From CAZXLT01 sp964641545 (GTDB lineage: Bacteria > Patescibacteriota > Saccharimonadia > Saccharimonadales > AWTP1-31), in assembly GCA_964641545.1 (NCBI GenBank), contig CAZXLT010000004.1:1-62628 (forward strand): a DNA stretch of 62,628 bases, written 5' to 3'. Below the pieces are notes generated by a model. The model was not told the origin of the DNA. It did not search any database and saw only the letters and a program-made list of their open reading frames with translations. Numbering within the stretch: position 1 is the first letter of the stretch; each line of letters begins with the position of its first letter. Positions 8,694 to 16,357 of the stretch are shown piece by piece. The translations under genes were made by a program, and so were the position numbers.

Positions 8694-9201
8694 GCCAGGG
8701 GGTAGCTCCAGTTCACAAAGCGAAAGGGCACCGAACTCTGAGGATGACCAAAACGCTCGAACTAGAACGGCTTTTGAAAGACTATTTGCTCGCGACAGAA
8801 ACAAGGAACCAAAACAACGCCTAACGTTTACTGAATTCACCGGGCGTGCTGTTGTCTCGGGTGTTGTTTCCGTCGTACTTATACTAGTGGCAGGAAACGA
8901 ATTTAGCGCGCGTACTGATGGTTTAGCGAATCGAATGGACAAAATCATCGATCTTGGTGCGGATTTACAAGAGCAGACAACGGAGGTGGTAGAGACATTC
9001 TGCGCGGGCATAGAAGAAACGGGAGCAAAAATGGACGGCGTGAGTAGTACAGGAAGAAGATTTATTCGCGAGATCAATGCCTTAAGAGAGCAGCTTGGTA
9101 TAACGACAACTAGTACCAGCAGTACAACAGTCGTCCCTGCAGCTGTTGCGGCGCCGACTACCACAACTACAACGCTTGCGCCAAATCAGTACTGCAATTA
9201 G
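8683..9201 (+). CDS. Single-pass membrane protein with coiled coil and Thr-rich tail
   Basis: A 172-residue protein of no recognised family. A polar N-terminus precedes one transmembrane helix (GRAVVSGVVSVVLILVAG). Next comes a heptad-like helical region (NRMDKIIDLGADLQEQTTEVV to INALREQLG), then a low-complexity Thr/Ala/Pro tail (TTTSTSSTTVVPAAVAA) typical of extracytoplasmic linkers. I chose ATG 8683, which overlaps the end of the HTH gene by 11 nt. The frame is open back to 8587, but those residues would overlap the HTH gene much more. No good Shine-Dalgarno is visible, so the start is uncertain. Confidence 0.6.
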   Translation: MVLRPGGSSSSQSERAPNSEDDQNARTRTAFERLFARDRNKEPKQRLTFTEFTGRAVVSGVVSVVLILVAGNEFSARTDGLANRMDKIIDLGADLQEQTTEVVETFCAGIEETGAKMDGVSSTGRRFIREINALREQLGITTTSTSSTTVVPAAVAAPTTTTTTLAPNQYCN

Positions 9202-9217
9202 GTGCTATACTGCTGGT

Positions 9218-9604
9218 ATGACCGAAGCATTTCGGAAGTTCGCTCAAAAAGTTTCAGTAGTCGTTGGTTCTGCCCCAACGTTTGTTCTGGCTTTTATGAT
9301 AATTGTGGCATGGGCATTCACTGGGCCAATTTTTGGATTCTCTGACACGTGGCAGCTTGTTATCAATACAGGCACAACCATTGTTACATTTCTAATGGTT
9401 TTTTTAATTCAAAATACTCAAAACCGGGATGCCCGAGCCATGCAGCTTAAACTTGACGAACTGATCGAGACGCAAAAAGGCGCTTCGCACCAGTACGTTA
9501 ACCTAGAAGATCTATCAGATAAAGAGTTAGACCGCTTACACAATCATTTTCAAGAACTGCACGATCGTATAGAAAAACACCGCAAGCAACGAAAAAGCTC
9601 ATAA
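9218..9604 (+). CDS. Low-affinity iron permease family protein
   Basis: A 128-residue membrane protein with two hydrophobic helices (VVVGSAPTFVLAFMIIVAWA and the segment ending FLMVFLIQNT). The hallmark sequences FGFSDTWQLVINTGTTIVTF and IQNTQNRDARAMQLKLDEL match the family named low-affinity iron permease. The C-terminus is a charged helix (LSDKELDRLHNHF). True transport activity is doubtful for such small members. An extended -10 (TGCTATACT, hexamer 9206-9211) ends 6 nt before this ATG, so I reject the longer frame beginning at 9146. Confidence 0.85.
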   Translation: MTEAFRKFAQKVSVVVGSAPTFVLAFMIIVAWAFTGPIFGFSDTWQLVINTGTTIVTFLMVFLIQNTQNRDARAMQLKLDELIETQKGASHQYVNLEDLSDKELDRLHNHFQELHDRIEKHRKQRKSS

Positions 9605-9636
9605 AATTTGCTCTGTTAACTTCGGTCACAAGGTGG

Positions 9637-9642
9637 TATAAT
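9637..9642 (+). promoter_or_regulatory. -10 element of tRNA-Arg
   Basis: A consensus TATAAT lies 10 nt before the 5' end of the tRNA. The -35 region is weak. Confidence 0.5.
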
Positions 9643-9652
9643 CTGCGCTTAT

Positions 9653-9729
9653 GCACCCGTAGCTCAATTGGATAGAGCGTCTGTCTTCGGAACAGAAGGT
9701 TAGGGGTTCGAGTCCCTTCGGGTGTACCA
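9653..9729 (+). tRNA. tRNA-Arg (UCG anticodon)
   Basis: Complete cloverleaf with encoded CCA. The acceptor stem is GCACCCG/CGGGTGT. The anticodon stem TCTGT/ACAGA encloses loop CTTCGGA, giving anticodon TCG, which reads CGA. The T-arm is AGGGG-TTCGAGT-CCCTT. A terminator hairpin follows. Confidence 0.97.
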
Positions 9730-9738
9730 AATTAAAGT

Positions 9739-9760
9739 CCCTAGCAAAGCTAGGGTTTTT
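9739..9760 (+). terminator. Terminator of tRNA-Arg
   Basis: CCCTAGC-aaa-GCTAGGG followed by five T, flanked by AAATTAAA and TTTAATTT, which extend the pairing. Confidence 0.85.
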
Positions 9761-9785
9761 AATTTGGTTTATTCGCGCAGCGAAT

Positions 9786-9803
9786 CCGAACCCTAGGGTT
9801 CGG
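9786..9803. repeat. Perfect 18-bp palindrome
   Basis: CCGAACCCTAGGGTTCGG is its own reverse complement. It lies between the tRNA-Arg terminator and the displaced copy of the tRNA 3' end. Confidence 0.7.
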
Positions 9804-9857
9804 TCGGCAAAGCCAAGCGCATGAGCTTGCTCAGAGCATGGCTGTAATCGTGTGGCT

Positions 9858-9875
9858 GTCCCTTCGGGTGTACCA
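9858..9875 (+). repeat. Displaced copy of the tRNA-Arg 3' end (possible attachment-site scar)
   Basis: GTCCCTTCGGGTGTACCA repeats the last 18 nt of tRNA-Arg (9712-9729) exactly, 146 bp downstream. The DNA between holds the terminator and a palindrome but no gene. Duplicated tRNA 3' ends are classic products of integration at a tRNA gene. Confidence 0.65.
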
Positions 9876-10016
9876 TTTTACGGATCAGAGTAGTTTCGTT
9901 TAGCCAAAGACCAACGCAAAAATCGTATCTGTTGGTGCAGTTCGAATCCCTATTGCCCAAGCGGTTGTGTTTATCTATATGTGCCATTGTACAATGTTCA
10001 GAAGTAAGGAGATATT

Positions 10017-10418
10017 ATGGCAACTGCAGGCAACGAACTTATTATCCGTACATTTGAAGTAATTGAGCCTGGAGATTGCTTAATGCTCACGGGTGGTACT
10101 TTTCCTGGTCAAAATGATGAAGCCACTGTACAAATTGATGTTGCTCATATTTTTCCTTTCATGAATGTGTTTGCCACTGCGCTCGGCAACAGAAAACAGG
10201 CTGACGAACATCCAGTACGAGATAATCCCTTGGGTATTACCGACGAACATGCTGAGGAAACTATGAAAAGGAATGACAGCAGGTTTCGCTTTGACGCTGC
10301 AGACCCGTGGTTTAGAGTTGCTTCCAGAGCCGCATTATTAGGAGAAATCGAGGTTGATATGGTGGCTGTAGGTGCCAATATTCAGCCAGATTTTTACTTT
10401 GTGACCAAACCAAAATAG
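10017..10418 (+). CDS. Small soluble protein, 133 aa, unknown function
   Basis: Not recognised. It has AAGGAG 7 nt before ATG. The sequence is acidic, with no signal peptide or membrane helix. Visible segments are VIEPGDCLMLTGGTFPGQ near the start and MVAVGANIQPDFYFVTKP at the end, which look like beta-strands of a small sandwich. It follows the tRNA-Arg scar region and stands alone. Confidence 0.65.
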   Translation: MATAGNELIIRTFEVIEPGDCLMLTGGTFPGQNDEATVQIDVAHIFPFMNVFATALGNRKQADEHPVRDNPLGITDEHAEETMKRNDSRFRFDAADPWFRVASRAALLGEIEVDMVAVGANIQPDFYFVTKPK

Positions 10419-10470
10419 TTCTAACCTGTGCAAGAACGCTCGACCACATTGCTCATGGTAGACTGGTCTT

Positions 10471-10806
10471 ATGAAGAAATCTACAAAGTGGCTATTGCTA
10501 GTTATTATCGCATTTATACCGTCATTCTTTGTTACACGATCCGAAACTCGATATAATGCGAGTCCATGTCTATATACTGAAGTTTGCCAGGAAAAAACTT
10601 TAGGCACTAAGAAAATAATAAACTACGGTTTCCCGGCAAGTTATGGTCAGTCCACGGAATTTATTCCAATCGACAGCTCAAAATTTGGATTAGTAGACCA
10701 AGGCGGGGACAAGAACTACACACTAATAATTGCGAATATACTTTTTTGGACTCTAATTCTTGACAATTTACTTATGTTCTTAGTCAAGCGAAGGTCTGGG
10801 AAGTAG
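10471..10806 (+). CDS. Small two-helix membrane protein, 111 aa
   Basis: Not recognised. Residues about 7-22 (WLLLVIIAFIPSFFVT) and about 86-103 (LIIANILFWTLILDNLLMF) are membrane helices. Between them is a polar, presumably external, loop of about 60 residues with two cysteines (SPCLYTEVC). The end is basic. TAGACT 6 nt before ATG could be a leaderless -10, without a clear -35. The following 224 bases to the next gene hold no feature I can support. Confidence 0.55.
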   Translation: MKKSTKWLLLVIIAFIPSFFVTRSETRYNASPCLYTEVCQEKTLGTKKIINYGFPASYGQSTEFIPIDSSKFGLVDQGGDKNYTLIIANILFWTLILDNLLMFLVKRRSGK

Positions 10807-11030
10807 TAGAGTTGTAAGTTCCAGGATGATGCTGTGTCGATGAAAGCGGCGGAGTACGATTCTGGCATCTGCTCCGATTTTGTGTATTGCTCATGATAAA
10901 CAACGCACCAGCGTGTATGCTTAATTGATTGGGAAATGTACGACGCACTATGCTTACACGAGTGCAAAATGAACTATTGAAATTTATTAAAACGGCGTAT
11001 AGTATTACGGCACTTAATAGGGAGGCCGCG

Positions 11031-11657
11031 ATGGTCGCCAACCACATTGAACGAAGACGCGCTGTAAACAAACTAGCTGAAGAATACTTAACGTCTCGAC
11101 CGAACTTGAATAGAGCTCATGAACCACTAGGTATATTTTTCCTAGCATGTACGGGCGCGGGTAAAACTACAATTACCAAGCAACTGGTTGCACGTTGTCG
11201 GGTAACGTATCTTTCAAACGATGAGGTCAAGGAGCTCCTTAAAAGACATCCTGAGACAAGCCAACACAATATTCACTTCAGTGAAGTGGTGGTGGCGACG
11301 TGGGTGAAGATTATGGATGGCTTACCCAACAAAGCGGTTATCTTTGATACAAGCATCATTGCTCATTACAGACGACCAGGAAGCTATTGGGAAATGGTGG
11401 GCGAACGTGACGTGAAACGGTTTGTAATAAATCTTGAGCTTAGTGCTGAACAGCTGCGAGCACGTGTGCTGCTCCGCGGAGAGGAAACCACGTTAACCCT
11501 TGGCTATCTTCAACAACAGATGATTGACTACAAGCGAACGCAAGAAAATATAAAAGCGGACTGGACTAAACGCGGTAGTTTTTCTGAGTACGACGTTAAT
11601 CGCTTAGTCAGTAATCTTCCTGTACGCTCTGCACGTTCTGTGATACCGATTGCTTGA
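11031..11657 (+). CDS. P-loop kinase, zeta-toxin/AAA-type
   Basis: A 208-residue NTP-binding protein. Walker A is ACTGAGKTTITKQ. Next come a conserved SNDEVKELLK turn and a segment like the Walker B region of small kinases (KAVIFDTS). An Arg-rich lid (RARVLLRGEETT) is followed by a C-terminal helical region with Tyr-Lys-Arg-Thr. This matches zeta-toxin/chloramphenicol-phosphotransferase-like kinases in outline; no antitoxin-like partner is adjacent. I place the start at ATG 11031, which has AGGGAGG 5 nt upstream and TATAGT at 10998-11003. The frame stays open to a TTG at 10929. Confidence 0.7.
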   Translation: MVANHIERRRAVNKLAEEYLTSRPNLNRAHEPLGIFFLACTGAGKTTITKQLVARCRVTYLSNDEVKELLKRHPETSQHNIHFSEVVVATWVKIMDGLPNKAVIFDTSIIAHYRRPGSYWEMVGERDVKRFVINLELSAEQLRARVLLRGEETTLTLGYLQQQMIDYKRTQENIKADWTKRGSFSEYDVNRLVSNLPVRSARSVIPIA

Positions 11658-11681
11658 AAAATCAAAAAATACTTCTATAAT
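11654..11681 (+). promoter_or_regulatory. Leaderless promoter of the 11690 gene
   Basis: TTGAAA (11654-11659), 16-bp spacer, TATAAT (11676-11681), 8 nt to ATG 11690. The -35 overlaps the last codons of the kinase gene. Confidence 0.75.
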
Positions 11682-11689
11682 AGGCCGAT

Positions 11690-12601
11690 ATGTTGAGGAG
11701 AGTTGAAAATTTAAGACATTCGACCGCTGACCCAGTGGTGAGGGCTGCGGCTATGGCGTATTACGGTTTAGACCCACGCCACGGAGTTACAGAAGTTGCC
11801 CCAACTCTTGAACGTGTACGTGACTCAATGGATGATACGCCGGTCCAACCCCAGCATCGCTTATTACTAGCTTCAGCAATAACGGAACTTGCACTACGCC
11901 CAAGGGAAACACCCAAACGACGCTCCCGGGCAATTAGAGCTGCACGTAGGCTTCTATTGCCATTCGACGAATGGACCGATGGAAGTATAGGCAAAGATGT
12001 TGACGTCGATACTGCAGTTGGTGCACGCCGGCTCAACGAAACAGGCCGGATTATTAGTGACTCTAGTAAAAGTACTCGTGTCGAAGCTGCACGAATGAAT
12101 GCTCATCTGCTTGAGCAACTTATAGCCGCCAGCACCAATGACTCGTTGAAGCGAGAGCAGCGCGAAGGGTCTTTAGGTCAGGCATTTCGACAAAGTGTTT
12201 TGTGCTTGCTGAGTGGTCCAGAAGCAGCGGAACGAGGCTTAGCTGCGTATGGAGCATTTGAACGGCAAGATACCAATGTCACATATGTCCCAGAAGGTAG
12301 ATATCAGTGGTCTGTTACAGTTGAGTCAGACGGGACTGACCTGCCTGTGGGTGAATATAGAGTGCAACCAACCCTAGGTCTAGCAGGCAACGGAATGAAA
12401 CTGCATCCTGATCTCGCCGTTGTCTCAGCCGTAGTCCACTTAGGTGATAACCCATACATGAATGAACGGCTAGCAGTTGGGAGGGCAATTCTTGATGGTA
12501 CTGACTGTGCTGTTGAGCAAGGTCTTAACAATGTAGTGCATGTTCTTGAGCAAACTGGTCCAGTTGCATCGGCTCGGATCGTCTTTCCGAATGCAGCCTA
12601 G
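11690..12601 (+). CDS. Unknown protein, 303 aa, alpha-helical N-terminus
   Basis: No family recognised. The first 200 residues are helical and Ala/Arg-rich (VRAAAMAYYGLDPRH, AIRAARRLLLPFDEW, ARMNAHLLEQLIAAS). The last 100 look like beta-strands (RYQWSVTVESDGTDLPVGEYRVQP). There is no signal or membrane segment. It has its own strong promoter and is followed 15 nt later by folC, whose -10 sits just past this stop codon. Confidence 0.65.
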   Translation: MLRRVENLRHSTADPVVRAAAMAYYGLDPRHGVTEVAPTLERVRDSMDDTPVQPQHRLLLASAITELALRPRETPKRRSRAIRAARRLLLPFDEWTDGSIGKDVDVDTAVGARRLNETGRIISDSSKSTRVEAARMNAHLLEQLIAASTNDSLKREQREGSLGQAFRQSVLCLLSGPEAAERGLAAYGAFERQDTNVTYVPEGRYQWSVTVESDGTDLPVGEYRVQPTLGLAGNGMKLHPDLAVVSAVVHLGDNPYMNERLAVGRAILDGTDCAVEQGLNNVVHVLEQTGPVASARIVFPNAA

Positions 12602-12616
12602 GGTACAATAGCTGCA

Positions 12617-13876
12617 GTGAAGAATTTCGAAGAAGTTAAAAATCTGCTTGGTCAGCACGTTGCGAAACCCGGCATGTTTAAGAAAAAGTACAATCTTGAT
12701 ACCATGCGGCATCTTTTAGATGCCTTAGGTAATCCCCAGGAGCAGTACAAGACGGTGCACATTGCTGGAACCTCCGGCAAAACATCAACCGCTTATTACA
12801 TGACCGCTCTCCTGCATAGCGTTGGGCAGAAGGTAGGGCTGACAGTATCGCCCCACATAGATGAGGTGAATGAACGAGTGCAGATAAATCTTGTACCGTT
12901 GGAAGAAGCAGAGTTTTGTAAAGAATTCACAGAGTTTATAAAACTAATAAACAAGTTAAGTATTAAACCTAGTTACTTTGAATTGCTGGTCGCTTTTGCG
13001 TACTGGGAATTTGCTCGTCAAGAAGTTGATTACGCGGTAGTAGAGACGGGCTTGGGAGGTTTGCTTGATGGTACAAATACTATTTCGCGCCGCGACAAAG
13101 TTTGTATCCTTACGGATATTGGCTTTGACCATGCTGAAATTTTAGGAAATACTCTCTCAAAAATTGCCTCACAAAAGGTGGGAATTGTGCAGGCTCACAA
13201 CGCGGTTATCACTTACAACCAAGACGACGATATTATAAAAGTATACCGTATGCACGCCGCTAGGCAACACGCACAACTAGTAATCGCAGAAGAACCGAAT
13301 AGTAACGAAAAGGATGATTTGCCACTGTTCCAGCAGCGAAATTACTGGCTGGCGCTACAAGCATTCGAGTATGTTGCGCAACGGGACAGTCTACCAGGCA
13401 TCGATAACCACAAAGCCAAAAAAGTACAACAAACGCGTATACCGGCACGAATGGAGGAAGTCGTCCACAAAAACAAGATAGTGATAGTTGATGGGTCGCA
13501 TAATTCGCAGAAAATGCACGCGCTTGTGGCCAGCTTCCGTAGTAAATACCCAGAAACCAAGATTCCCATCTTACTCTCTATTGTAAGTGATAAGCAACCA
13601 GAATTGCGTCAAATTCTGCAAGAAGTACGACCAATTGCCAAACGTATTATTGTAACTGCATTTGCATCTGCACAAGACATGCAGAAGCGAGCAATTGACC
13701 CACAAGTCATTAAAGGCGAGGCCGATAGTTTGGGCATTGCAACGCTCGTAGAGCCAGACCCTAAACAGGCATTTGGCAGGTTATTGGCTGAACCAGAACA
13801 TATAATTCTTGTTACGGGATCGTTCTACTTACTGAACTCTATCCGACCCATCCTATTGGAGGAAAAGCGTGATTAG
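12617..13876 (+). CDS. folC: Folylpolyglutamate/dihydrofolate synthase
   Basis: FolC adds glutamate to folates by an ATP-dependent Mur-ligase-type reaction. The 419-residue protein has the P-loop HIAGTSGKTSTA, the SPHIDEVNERVQIN loop, the ETGLGGLLDGTN motif, and a C-terminal glutamate-ligase domain ending in the GSFYLLNSIR helix. The GTG start follows TACAAT (12604-12609) by 7 nt, predicting a leaderless mRNA. It overlaps the downstream reductase by 8 nt. Whether it has the dihydropteroate-adding activity cannot be told; no other de novo folate genes are in the window. Confidence 0.9.
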   Translation: MKNFEEVKNLLGQHVAKPGMFKKKYNLDTMRHLLDALGNPQEQYKTVHIAGTSGKTSTAYYMTALLHSVGQKVGLTVSPHIDEVNERVQINLVPLEEAEFCKEFTEFIKLINKLSIKPSYFELLVAFAYWEFARQEVDYAVVETGLGGLLDGTNTISRRDKVCILTDIGFDHAEILGNTLSKIASQKVGIVQAHNAVITYNQDDDIIKVYRMHAARQHAQLVIAEEPNSNEKDDLPLFQQRNYWLALQAFEYVAQRDSLPGIDNHKAKKVQQTRIPARMEEVVHKNKIVIVDGSHNSQKMHALVASFRSKYPETKIPILLSIVSDKQPELRQILQEVRPIAKRIIVTAFASAQDMQKRAIDPQVIKGEADSLGIATLVEPDPKQAFGRLLAEPEHIILVTGSFYLLNSIRPILLEEKRD

Positions 13877-14351
13877 ATTTATCGCCGCAATAGACGCTGG
13901 GCGTGGACTAGCTAACGAGCATGGAATCCCATGGCAGGGCAAAATTCCTTCGGATGTTGCTTACTATCGCCGGGCAATACAGGATGGGCTAAAACTCATG
14001 GGGTTTGGGGTCTACAAAGAAATAAGCAAGCCATTCCCCAACGGGATTAACTATGTTGCTACTCGGAAAACCGAAAAATTGCGTCGTGGGTTTGAAAACG
14101 TAGAAGATGCTCGCCAATTTTTGCTGACTCACGCCGATGAGGACGTGTGGAATTTGGGTGGCGCATTGCTATTTGAGGATACATTTGACTTGGCAGACGA
14201 ACTCTACCTAACAATATTGGAGGGTGATTTTGAGTGTACAAAATTTTTCCCAAAATATAATGAAAAGTTTGAGCAGGTCTCTACCGGCAAACCAATAACT
14301 GAGAACGGTATCTGTTTTAGATTTACAAGGTGGAAGAAGCGTCGTAGTTGA
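13869..14351 (+). CDS. folA: Dihydrofolate reductase, divergent
   Basis: Reduces dihydrofolate to tetrahydrofolate with NADPH. The 160-residue protein keeps the N-terminal strand MIRFIAAID, the GIPWQGKIPSD loop with the catalytic aspartate (PSDVAYYRR), NLGGALLFED for the nicotinamide site, and ELYLTILEGDFECTKFFP. The usual MGRxTWES cofactor motif reads MGFGVYKE, so the NADPH-phosphate-binding Arg is missing and cofactor preference may differ. It overlaps folC by 8 nt and is surely co-translated with it. Confidence 0.85.
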   Translation: MIRFIAAIDAGRGLANEHGIPWQGKIPSDVAYYRRAIQDGLKLMGFGVYKEISKPFPNGINYVATRKTEKLRRGFENVEDARQFLLTHADEDVWNLGGALLFEDTFDLADELYLTILEGDFECTKFFPKYNEKFEQVSTGKPITENGICFRFTRWKKRRS

Positions 14352-14373
14352 CTGTAAGGCGTGGTATTATCTT

Positions 14374-15588
14374 CTATTCTCGGCGCAAAGCATCTATTGG
14401 GTTGATCTTTTGGGCACGTCGAGCAGGGAAGTAGGCAACCGCTAGTCCGACGGCAACCATGAACACTACAAGCGATAATATAAGCCATGGGGGCATGTAG
14501 AACACATCAAATGTTTCGTCGACACGCTCTGCGGTGCTTCGATTGATGAATGCGTTTACAATCCGCCCGCCTGTAAATGCGAATAGGACACCCGATAGCG
14601 CACCAATAATAGAAAGCATGACTGCCTCCAGCATGAATAGTCGTCGCATATCTTGGCGCCTACCGCCCAAAGTGACCATAAGACCAATTTCTTTCGTACG
14701 CTCTAACAAAGATATGGTGAGCGTGTTAAACATACCGAGCAGTGCAACAACAATGCCAATTGCACCAAAACCTGCGAGGATAATGTTAAAAAACTTAAAA
14801 AGTTGATTTATCTGCTCGAGGGTGTCAACAGGTGAACTTGTTTGGAATCCACTCGACTCGATTTGTTTACGTAGTGCGGGGATGTTATCGGCATTGTCGG
14901 CAATTACCTTTGCTTGTTTATAAGTGGGAACCCCCGCAACAGTAAAGATGCCTGCTGGTACAAATACTTCATTATTTTGTCCTGAATCAATGATACCAAC
15001 AATTTTAAAGCCGCTCTTTAGTTCATTGGCTTGAGTGGCATTTTGTAGTGGAACAGTAATTTCTATTGTTCGATTCAAAGCTTTGTTCGGGTCATTCAGT
15101 CCTATTGCCTTGAGCGCTGCAGTACTAATGACAGCGGCCTTATTGTCTTCATTTTTCAGCAATCGTCCCTTGGTAATATTTAAAGTTGTCATTTCCTGAA
15201 ATGCTTGATCAATTCCATAGATTACCGAATCGATACCGCCTCCGCTCAAACTTATGCTTGCAGGAAAAGAGTATGCGGACCCAATTTGCTCAATATGTGG
15301 AAAGCCTTTTATTTTATTCATTGCCTGACTGTCGAGTTTGACGATTTTGGAGTTTGGGCTTGTTATCTCGACAGATTTGATCGATGTGTCACCGATAACA
15401 TTTTGTGTAACTAGACGTTGGAGCCCAAGACCGAAAGATACCAGAAAACCGATGGAGCCGATGCCAATTACAATTCCAGTCATCGTCAGAGTTGAGCGAA
15501 GTTTTTTGCTTGTTATATTTTTCCAGGACAGATAGAACAAGTTTTTATACTGAATACGTGGTCTTCGGTTTTTGTCTATTTCATCCAT
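14374..15588 (-). CDS. MacB-like ABC transporter permease
   Basis: A 404-residue FtsX/MacB-type permease. The N-terminal basic patch and first membrane helix (TLTMTGIVIGIGSIGFLVSF) are followed by a roughly 200-residue external MacB_PCD-like domain. Three C-terminal helices complete the FtsX domain (NIILAGFGAIGIVVALLGMF, the ERTKEIGLMVTLGGRRQDM coupling region, AVMLSIIGALSGVLFAF, LILSLVVFMVAVGLAVAYFP). It overlaps the ATPase gene by 8 nt and closes the adhesin operon. MacB-type transporters work by mechanotransmission on extracytoplasmic substrates, so it may act on the adhesin or an associated lipoprotein. Confidence 0.88.
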   Translation of the reverse strand: MDEIDKNRRPRIQYKNLFYLSWKNITSKKLRSTLTMTGIVIGIGSIGFLVSFGLGLQRLVTQNVIGDTSIKSVEITSPNSKIVKLDSQAMNKIKGFPHIEQIGSAYSFPASISLSGGGIDSVIYGIDQAFQEMTTLNITKGRLLKNEDNKAAVISTAALKAIGLNDPNKALNRTIEITVPLQNATQANELKSGFKIVGIIDSGQNNEVFVPAGIFTVAGVPTYKQAKVIADNADNIPALRKQIESSGFQTSSPVDTLEQINQLFKFFNIILAGFGAIGIVVALLGMFNTLTISLLERTKEIGLMVTLGGRRQDMRRLFMLEAVMLSIIGALSGVLFAFTGGRIVNAFINRSTAERVDETFDVFYMPPWLILSLVVFMVAVGLAVAYFPARRAQKINPIDALRRE

Positions 15589-16357
15589 TTTGCTTCACCC
15601 TTGCTAGTCGCTCAACGCGGTGCTTCATTTCATCAAAAAGTTCCTTAGTTGTTTTTTTGATGTCATCGTTAACCATCTGCTGACAGTGACCATCAACAAT
15701 ATGGATAAGCTGATCGGCCAGTGGTAAATACTCCATATTGTGCGTAACGAGGATTACATTTTTCTTAAGGTCGGTATTGTAACTTCTAAGCAGTGCCATG
15801 ACCATGTCGCCATTACGGCTATCTAAACTTCCTGTGGGCTCGTCGGCAATAATAAACTGAGGATCTGCAACAATTGCACGCGCTATAGCTACACGCTGTT
15901 GCTCACCTCCAGACAGCAGTAGCGGACTCTTTTTGGCGAATGTCGCCATATCGACGCGCTGCAGTGCATCCATCGCAGTCTTTGCTGCAGCAGAACGAGT
16001 ATAGCCTAAAAAGAGTAGGGGTATGGAGACGTTCTCGATAACATTGAGGCTGTGTACCCAGTAATTTGACTGATACACAACACCAATTCGTTTGGCTCTA
16101 AAATAGGCTCGTTGCTCCGGATTATACTTATAAATGTCTCGTCCCTCAAAGAAAACGGTTCCGGCAGTTGGGCTTTGTATACCACTAAGCACGTTAAGTA
16201 GTGTTGACTTACCAGACCCTGATCTACCAAATATTATATTGAAGCTGCTGGGCTGGATCGTAAAGCTGCTTTGATGCAGAACTCTAACGGTTTCTTCGCC
16301 TACCTTAAATGACTGTTCAATGTTGTCGACCTTAACGATTGGGCTTCCGTTTTGCAT
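15581..16357 (-). CDS. ABC transporter ATPase, LolD/MacB type
   Basis: The 258-residue nucleotide-binding subunit partnering the permease at 14374. Walker A is FGRSGSGKSTLLN, the signature is LLSGGEQQRVAIARA, Walker B is FIIADEPTGSLD, and the switch His is in VTHNMEY. Its ATG follows the adhesin stop directly (TAAATG), so it is translationally coupled to it. The C-terminus extends about 25 residues beyond the fold with a charged helix. Confidence 0.93.
   Translation of the reverse strand: MQNGSPIVKVDNIEQSFKVGEETVRVLHQSSFTIQPSSFNIIFGRSGSGKSTLLNVLSGIQSPTAGTVFFEGRDIYKYNPEQRAYFRAKRIGVVYQSNYWVHSLNVIENVSIPLLFLGYTRSAAAKTAMDALQRVDMATFAKKSPLLLSGGEQQRVAIARAIVADPQFIIADEPTGSLDSRNGDMVMALLRSYNTDLKKNVILVTHNMEYLPLADQLIHIVDGHCQQMVNDDIKKTTKELFDEMKHRVERLARVKQNG

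Noticed and set aside
9605..9652. Second partial tRNA before tRNA-Arg
   Set aside because: Only a promoter-like hexamer is present; no arm folds.
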